64,000 bases of DNA, from the NCBI GenBank assembly GCA_035555795.1, contig DATMGE010000014.1, forward strand, positions 6,339 to 70,338, given 5' to 3'. Each line of letters opens with the position of its first letter. Position 1 is the stretch's first letter. A program made the translations under genes and the position numbers. This DNA is from RCIO01 sp035555795 (GTDB lineage Bacteria > Pseudomonadota > Alphaproteobacteria > Rhizobiales > Rhizobiaceae). Shown piece by piece: positions 60,885 through 64,000 of the stretch. The notes under the pieces are model-generated. The model made no database searches. It was not told the origin of the DNA and worked only from the letters and a program-made list of their open reading frames with translations.

Positions 60885-61762
60885 CACGGCACCACCGGCC
60901 CGCCGTCGAAGGTCTCGTCTTCGGTCACATAGGCATAGGCCTGGTCGTTGCCCGGAAGATGCGGAAAGCCCTGGAAATTCAGCTGGTTGGAAAACTTCGT
61001 CTTGCATGTGGCAAAGCGCTTGTCGCAGCCGGCGACGATGGCGAAGCCGTCGCCCTCGGTGACGACCGGGCCGTTGCGCGGCAGCAGGGTCAGCGTCACG
61101 CCGTCATCCTGCTTGCGGTGAACGATCACCCGTTCCCCCTCGCCCGACCGCGCCCCGCTCGTCCAGCTCAGCACCCCATGCGTGAACCAGCCTTCCGCGA
61201 AAGCGTCGAGCCCGCTCGCCCGGATGCTTCCGGCCTGATCTATGGAGAGCACCGTACCCATCCCGCTCAGCGCCCCGCCCAGCGTCACGCCGCAGCGCGC
61301 ATCGCCCAGTTCGGCGTCGCAATTGCGCCGCACAAGCCTTCCGCGCACCACGTCGAGTGCCCGCCCCAACCCTTCCAGCGTTGCCACGAAGGCTTCGTCA
61401 GCGCGCTTGATGCCGGCAACCGTCGCCTTGCCGATGATTCTGAAGGCAGCAGGCTCCCGCCAGTTGACCACCAGCGTCTCGACCGTCGCCCCGTCATAGC
61501 GCCCGTCGATGATGTCGCTGTCCGTCACGCGGATGGAGGAAAGCACGCCCTGCACATCGGCGCTGTCGATCGCCAGCCCGAGCGACTGCCGCGCTTCCGA
61601 GGTCGTGAACCCCGTCTGCGGCTCGAACAGCGTCCCGTCCACGCTCAGTGGCATGTCATGGTCGGTGAAGCCCATCACCGTCCCGTCGGCGCGGGTCAGG
61701 CGCCAGCAATTGCACAGCGTCGTGATCGGCACCGCGAGATAGGGAGCAAGCGCATCGGTCAC
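60884..61762 (-). CDS. GTA gp13, DUF2163 family tail protein
   Basis: A 292-residue hub protein of the GTA tail tip. It carries the N-terminal DUF2163 domain (TTLCNCWRLTRADGTVMGFTDHD; TTSEARQSLGLAIDSADVQG) and the C-terminal phage BR0599-like domain with conserved cysteines (NCDAELGDARCGV; CDKRFATCKTKFSNQLNFQGFPHLPGND). In homologues the C-terminal cysteines bind an iron-sulfur cluster. The GTG start at 61762 overlaps the gp12 stop (GTGA). Confidence 0.93.
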   Translation of the reverse strand: MTDALAPYLAVPITTLCNCWRLTRADGTVMGFTDHDMPLSVDGTLFEPQTGFTTSEARQSLGLAIDSADVQGVLSSIRVTDSDIIDGRYDGATVETLVVNWREPAAFRIIGKATVAGIKRADEAFVATLEGLGRALDVVRGRLVRRNCDAELGDARCGVTLGGALSGMGTVLSIDQAGSIRASGLDAFAEGWFTHGVLSWTSGARSGEGERVIVHRKQDDGVTLTLLPRNGPVVTEGDGFAIVAGCDKRFATCKTKFSNQLNFQGFPHLPGNDQAYAYVTEDETFDGGPVVP

Positions 61763-62403
61763 AGCAGCACCTCCACCAGCGGTATGCTGGGCATTTGTCC
61801 GGCCCGGAAACTGGCGAGGTTTGCCGACAACTGGTCCGTGTCGAAGCGCACCGGCACGTCGAAGGCGAAACCCGCCGTCACCGCCTTGCCCGCGGCCGGA
61901 ACTGCGCCGGGCGCGAACGAAACCACCCCTGTCGCGGCATCCAGCGTGAAATCCTTCCCCGCCTCGCGCTCCACGCCGTCCACCGCCACGCGCACCGTTC
62001 CGGCCTGCGGCTTCACGATGGGCCGCAGATAGGCATCGTCGCCGTCGCCATAGGCCTTGACGAGCTGGAACGCCGCCCGCGTGCCGTCGCCCTGTCCGAG
62101 CGCCTGGTCCAACGGCGCGATCGCCTGGCCCGGCCCCACCGAGCGCATGTCGAAAGGGTCGCGGAAGCGGAACGCATGGAGCGATCCGCGCCGCGCCTCG
62201 AAAAACGCCATGACCGTGTAGAGGTCGTCGATGGAGCGTAGCCCCGTGCCGGCATCGTAACGCCGGCGCGATCGCGCCGTGCGTGCATTCCGGTGCTCGC
62301 GGCCGGAGCTCAGCGTCACGATCTCGGTGCGCCGTTCCGGCCCGCCGGTCGTGCCGAAAGACAGCGCCACCGGAAACAGGACGTCATGGAATCCGTTGCT
62401 CAT
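61759..62403 (-). CDS. GTA gp12, DUF2460 (TIGR02217) distal tail protein
   Basis: A 214-residue protein with the family pattern: FHDVLFPVALSFGTTGGPERRTEIV, SGREHRNARTARSRRRYDAGTGLRS, FFEARRGSLHAFRFRDPFD and the conserved C-terminal FDVPVRFDTDQLSANL. ATG at 62403 begins the conserved part; upstream in-frame sequence belongs to gp11 in another frame. It links the tail tube to the hub in the RcGTA structure. Confidence 0.92.
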   Translation of the reverse strand: MSNGFHDVLFPVALSFGTTGGPERRTEIVTLSSGREHRNARTARSRRRYDAGTGLRSIDDLYTVMAFFEARRGSLHAFRFRDPFDMRSVGPGQAIAPLDQALGQGDGTRAAFQLVKAYGDGDDAYLRPIVKPQAGTVRVAVDGVEREAGKDFTLDAATGVVSFAPGAVPAAGKAVTAGFAFDVPVRFDTDQLSANLASFRAGQMPSIPLVEVLL

Positions 62404-62410
62404 CTTCGCC

Positions 62411-62977
62411 TCAAAGCGTGCGTGTGCCGCGCGACACGGCGCGGGCGAGCATGCCCGACAGCTGTGCCTCGGACTTGCGGAACGACGCTGCATCGGGCGT
62501 CGATACGTTGAACACCACCGTCACGCCCGCAGCCCCGCCGCCGGCGGCAACGCCCAGCCGTCCATCCGCGCCGCGCTGCAACGGCATGATCGCCTCCGGC
62601 CCCGCCTCGCCCATCAGGCCGACATTGCCGCCGCCCATCGGGAAATAGCTCGGCGCGGCGACGACGCCGCCAGCGGCGAACGGCACCACGCCGCCCTGCG
62701 CGAATGGCAGGATTTTGCCAAGCCCGCCGGACAGGCTGCCCAACAAGCCACTAAACAGGTTGCGCAACGGCGACAGGCCCTGCTCCAGCGCCATCGAGGC
62801 AAGGTTCAGCGCCAGCCGGCGCAGCACGTCCTCCAGCGAGCGGCCGGACACGACCGCGCCCCTGAGCGCGCCGGTCAGCTGGCCGCCGAACCGTTCGGCG
62901 AGGTCGCCGAGCCCGTTCAGCGCCTCCGCAAACTGCGTCGTGTCGGCATTGATGCGCACTGTCACGTCATCGGCCAT
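62411..62977 (-). CDS. GTA gp11, tape-measure-like protein
   Basis: A 188-residue protein. The N-terminus MADDVTVRINADTTQFAEALNGLGDLAERF is the alpha-helical tape-measure pattern, followed by a Gly-rich hydrophobic segment (FAAGGVVAAPSYFPMGGGNVGLMGEAGPEAIMPLQRG) typical of small GTA tape measure proteins, and a C-terminus with VVFNVSTPDAASFRKSEAQLSGMLARAV. The ATG overlaps the preceding chaperone gene by 11 bp. It sets the short tail length. Confidence 0.9.
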   Translation of the reverse strand: MADDVTVRINADTTQFAEALNGLGDLAERFGGQLTGALRGAVVSGRSLEDVLRRLALNLASMALEQGLSPLRNLFSGLLGSLSGGLGKILPFAQGGVVPFAAGGVVAAPSYFPMGGGNVGLMGEAGPEAIMPLQRGADGRLGVAAGGGAAGVTVVFNVSTPDAASFRKSEAQLSGMLARAVSRGTRTL

Positions 62978-63194
62978 GTCCGGTCCTCTCATCGTTCGCA
63001 TCGGGGAAGCGCCGCATCAGCGCGTCGAGCGCGGCGCGCGCCGGCGCACCGCGCATCGGGCGCGGCAGCAGCGCCGCCATTTCGCGCGGCGTGCAGCGCC
63101 AGAAGGCGGAAGGGGCAAGCCGCAGACGGCCGAGACCCAGGGCGATCATCTCATCCCAGGGAAAAGGCTGCGCCCGGTCGTCTGCGGCCGTCAG
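62967..63194 (-). CDS. GTA phage tail assembly chaperone (TIGR02216-like), probable CTG start
   Basis: A 75-residue protein with the family pattern PFPWDEMIALGLGRLRLAPSAFWRCTPREMAALL and ARAALDALMRRFPD. In this frame there is no ATG, GTG or TTG between the upstream stop region and the conserved start; the CTG at 63194-63192 overlaps the gp10 TGA exactly as ATGA or GTGA overlaps do elsewhere in the cluster and would give MTAADDRAQPFPWDEM. An internal ATG at 63149 would remove PFPWDE. The start is therefore unusual, or the gene has decayed along with gp10. Confidence 0.75.
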   Translation of the reverse strand: MTAADDRAQPFPWDEMIALGLGRLRLAPSAFWRCTPREMAALLPRPMRGAPARAALDALMRRFPDANDERTGHGR

Positions 63195-63525
63195 GGGTTT
63201 TGGGGCGCGTCTCCTGCACCGCCAAAGGTTGCGGTCAGCAGTTCCGAGGCGATCGCCGCGAAGCCCGCCGCGCCCCCGTCGCACTGCATCCCCGTCACCT
63301 TCTCATCGGCATATCGTTGCCCGCGCCGCGCAGCCCCGCGCCGATGATGCGCACAAGGTCGGATGCCGAAAGCTTCCCGGTCGAGAAGCGCGCCACCAAC
63401 GCGCCGAGGTCGTCGGCGGCAAAGGCGCTTTCCAGCTCGGCCAGCGCCCCCAGCGTCAGGCACAGGAGATACGGCCGGCCGTCCAGCGTTGCGACGATCT
63501 CGCCGCGTCGTCGGTTTGGATGCAT
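63191..63525 (-). pseudogene. GTA gp10 (tail assembly chaperone TAC_11 family) with a -1 frameshift
   Basis: Two frames together make one gp10. ATG 63525 (overlapping the gp9 stop) starts MHPNRRRGEIVATLDGRPYLL and runs through CLTLGALAELESAF and LVRIIGAGLRGAGND, then reads five more residues to a premature TGA at 63295. The conserved remainder (ADEKVTGMQCDGG-AAGFAAIASELLTATFGG) continues in the -1 frame and ends at 63191, the position where the next gene starts. The total (335 bp) is one base short of a whole number of codons, so a single base is probably missing near 63310-63318. No slippery heptamer is present, arguing against programmed frameshifting. Confidence 0.8.
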
Positions 63526-63875
63526 CAGGCCACCTCGAAGCTGATGGCGCCGGCCGATTCCAGCGCGACCTCGAACGTCACCTCGCCATCATGGCTGCCG
63601 CCATATTCCAGCGCGGTGATCTGGAACGGCCCCGCGACCGTGCCGAAATCAGGAATGACGAGCTGCCATGCGCCTATCCGCCCCTCGAAGAAGGCCTGCC
63701 GCATCAGCCTGTCGGAGGCCGCATCCTTGAAGATACCGGCGCCGCTCACCGAGGCGCGCTGCACGCCGCTGCCGCCCAGCAGCTCACGCCAGCGTCCGGC
63801 GGAATCGGCATCGGTCACGTCCACCGTCTCACTGTTGAAGGCGAGCCGCTTGGTGCGCAGCCCCGCTACCGTCAC
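63525..63875 (-). CDS. GTA gp9 major tail protein (TP901-1 family), N-terminus lost
   Basis: The 116-residue open frame from GTG 63875 (MTVAGLRTKRLAFNSETVDVTDA, SAGRWRELLGGSGVQRASVSG, FQITALEYGGSHDGEVTFEV) is the conserved body of the TP901-1-type GTA tail tube protein. Normal members begin about 20 residues earlier with a MA-Q-GKDLLLK stretch. In frame upstream of 63875 only DDDAGSF is gp9-like; beyond about 63900 the sequence belongs to another gene. So the true start is deleted, and any translation would depend on the GTG that happens to overlap the stop of the upstream remnant. Confidence 0.75.
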   Translation of the reverse strand: MTVAGLRTKRLAFNSETVDVTDADSAGRWRELLGGSGVQRASVSGAGIFKDAASDRLMRQAFFEGRIGAWQLVIPDFGTVAGPFQITALEYGGSHDGEVTFEVALESAGAISFEVA

Positions 63876-64000
63876 GAAACTGCCGGCGTCGTCGTCCCTG
63901 CCGGCGCCGAAGCGGAATCGAGCAGATAGGTTTCGGGGTCCAGCACCCGCGCCTCGCCGTCGGCGCCATAGGCCGTCACCGAGAGGACCTCCTTCACTGG
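63872..64000 (-). pseudogene. GTA head-tail connector (gp6-like) remnant fused to gp9 sequence
   Basis: Entering from the right edge, the frame PVKEVLSVTAYGADGEARVL then DPETYLLDSASAPA matches the middle of GTA gp6 / phiE125 gp8-type head-tail connectors. After that it runs into eight residues (GTTTPAVS) read out of frame from gp9 and stops at 63872. The rest of gp6 and all of gp7 and gp8, which lie between gp6 and gp9 in intact clusters, are missing. The short repeat CGCCGGCAG occurs on both sides of the junction (about 63881-63905). The N-terminal part is outside the window. Confidence 0.65.

Noticed and set aside
57780..60932. A 1050-codon frame opposite GTA gp15/gp14
   Set aside because: Antisense to well-defined GTA proteins; Arg/His/Pro-rich composition expected from codon bias.
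63295..63360. Programmed ribosomal frameshift in gp10
   Set aside because: No slippery heptamer or clear downstream stem at the frame switch, and neighbouring genes show independent damage. A simple indel is the better explanation, though not proven.

Overview
The window looks like chromosomal DNA of a GC-rich alphaproteobacterium of the order Hyphomicrobiales (Rhizobiales), probably Mesorhizobium/Phyllobacteriaceae-like. The evidence is the gene order feuN(candidate)-feuP-feuQ / cycHJKL (ccmI-E-F-H) / degP / two-component pair / glnE / PleC-type kinase / pepN, the yejA-yejA-yejB-yejE-yejF peptide transporter with two binding proteins, dnaX next to the 4.5S RNA gene, dispersed rhizobial-type intergenic repeats, and a Rhodobacter-type gene transfer agent (GTA) cluster. 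Taxonomy is inferred from synteny and protein style only. No tRNA, rRNA, CRISPR array or insertion sequence was recognised.

Layout. 1-9.5 kb: housekeeping genes, mostly on the minus strand (D-Ala-D-Ala carboxypeptidase fragment, lytic transglycosylase, recR, SleB-type hydrolase, ybaB, dnaX, 4.5S RNA), then HIT protein and nudC on plus, and L,D-transpeptidase, a small secreted protein and prephenate dehydratase on minus. 9.8-19.1 kb: membrane cytochrome c and the yej operon, whose last two genes are separated by a complete vapBC toxin-antitoxin module. 19.1-31.8 kb: metabolic genes (GhrA, two GSTs, biotin-dependent carboxylase alpha subunit, AMP nucleosidase, ETF-ubiquinone oxidoreductase), a uracil-DNA glycosylase lacking Fe-S ligands, and several small envelope proteins. 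31.9-39.7 kb: lipoprotein, divergent membrane protein/XRE regulator pair around a perfect palindrome, DMT transporter, orphan CoxL-like molybdoenzyme and pepN. 39.8-56.1 kb: signalling and envelope block (PleC/PdhS-type kinase, glnE, OmpR-type pair, DegP, cytochrome c maturation genes, feuPQ). 56.3-64 kb: minus-strand GTA tail module.

The GTA module is the most unusual region. Genes for gp15, gp14, gp13, gp12, gp11 and the tail-assembly chaperone are intact and overlap by one to several bases. However, gp10 carries a -1 frameshift, and at the window edge a head-tail connector (gp6-like) reading frame runs directly into an N-terminally truncated major tail protein (gp9). This implies a deletion that removed gp7, gp8 and the gene ends. 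The cluster therefore looks decayed despite long intact tail genes. A small holin-like protein lies directly downstream of gp15.

Functional links: two OmpR-type two-component operons each have a copy of the same dispersed palindromic repeat directly upstream. The cytochrome c maturation genes, the membrane cytochrome c and ETF-QO serve respiration. The Yej transporter, L,D-transpeptidase, SleB hydrolase, transglycosylase, DegP and FeuPQ are envelope-homeostasis functions. Several very long open frames antisense to these genes are coding shadows and were left out.
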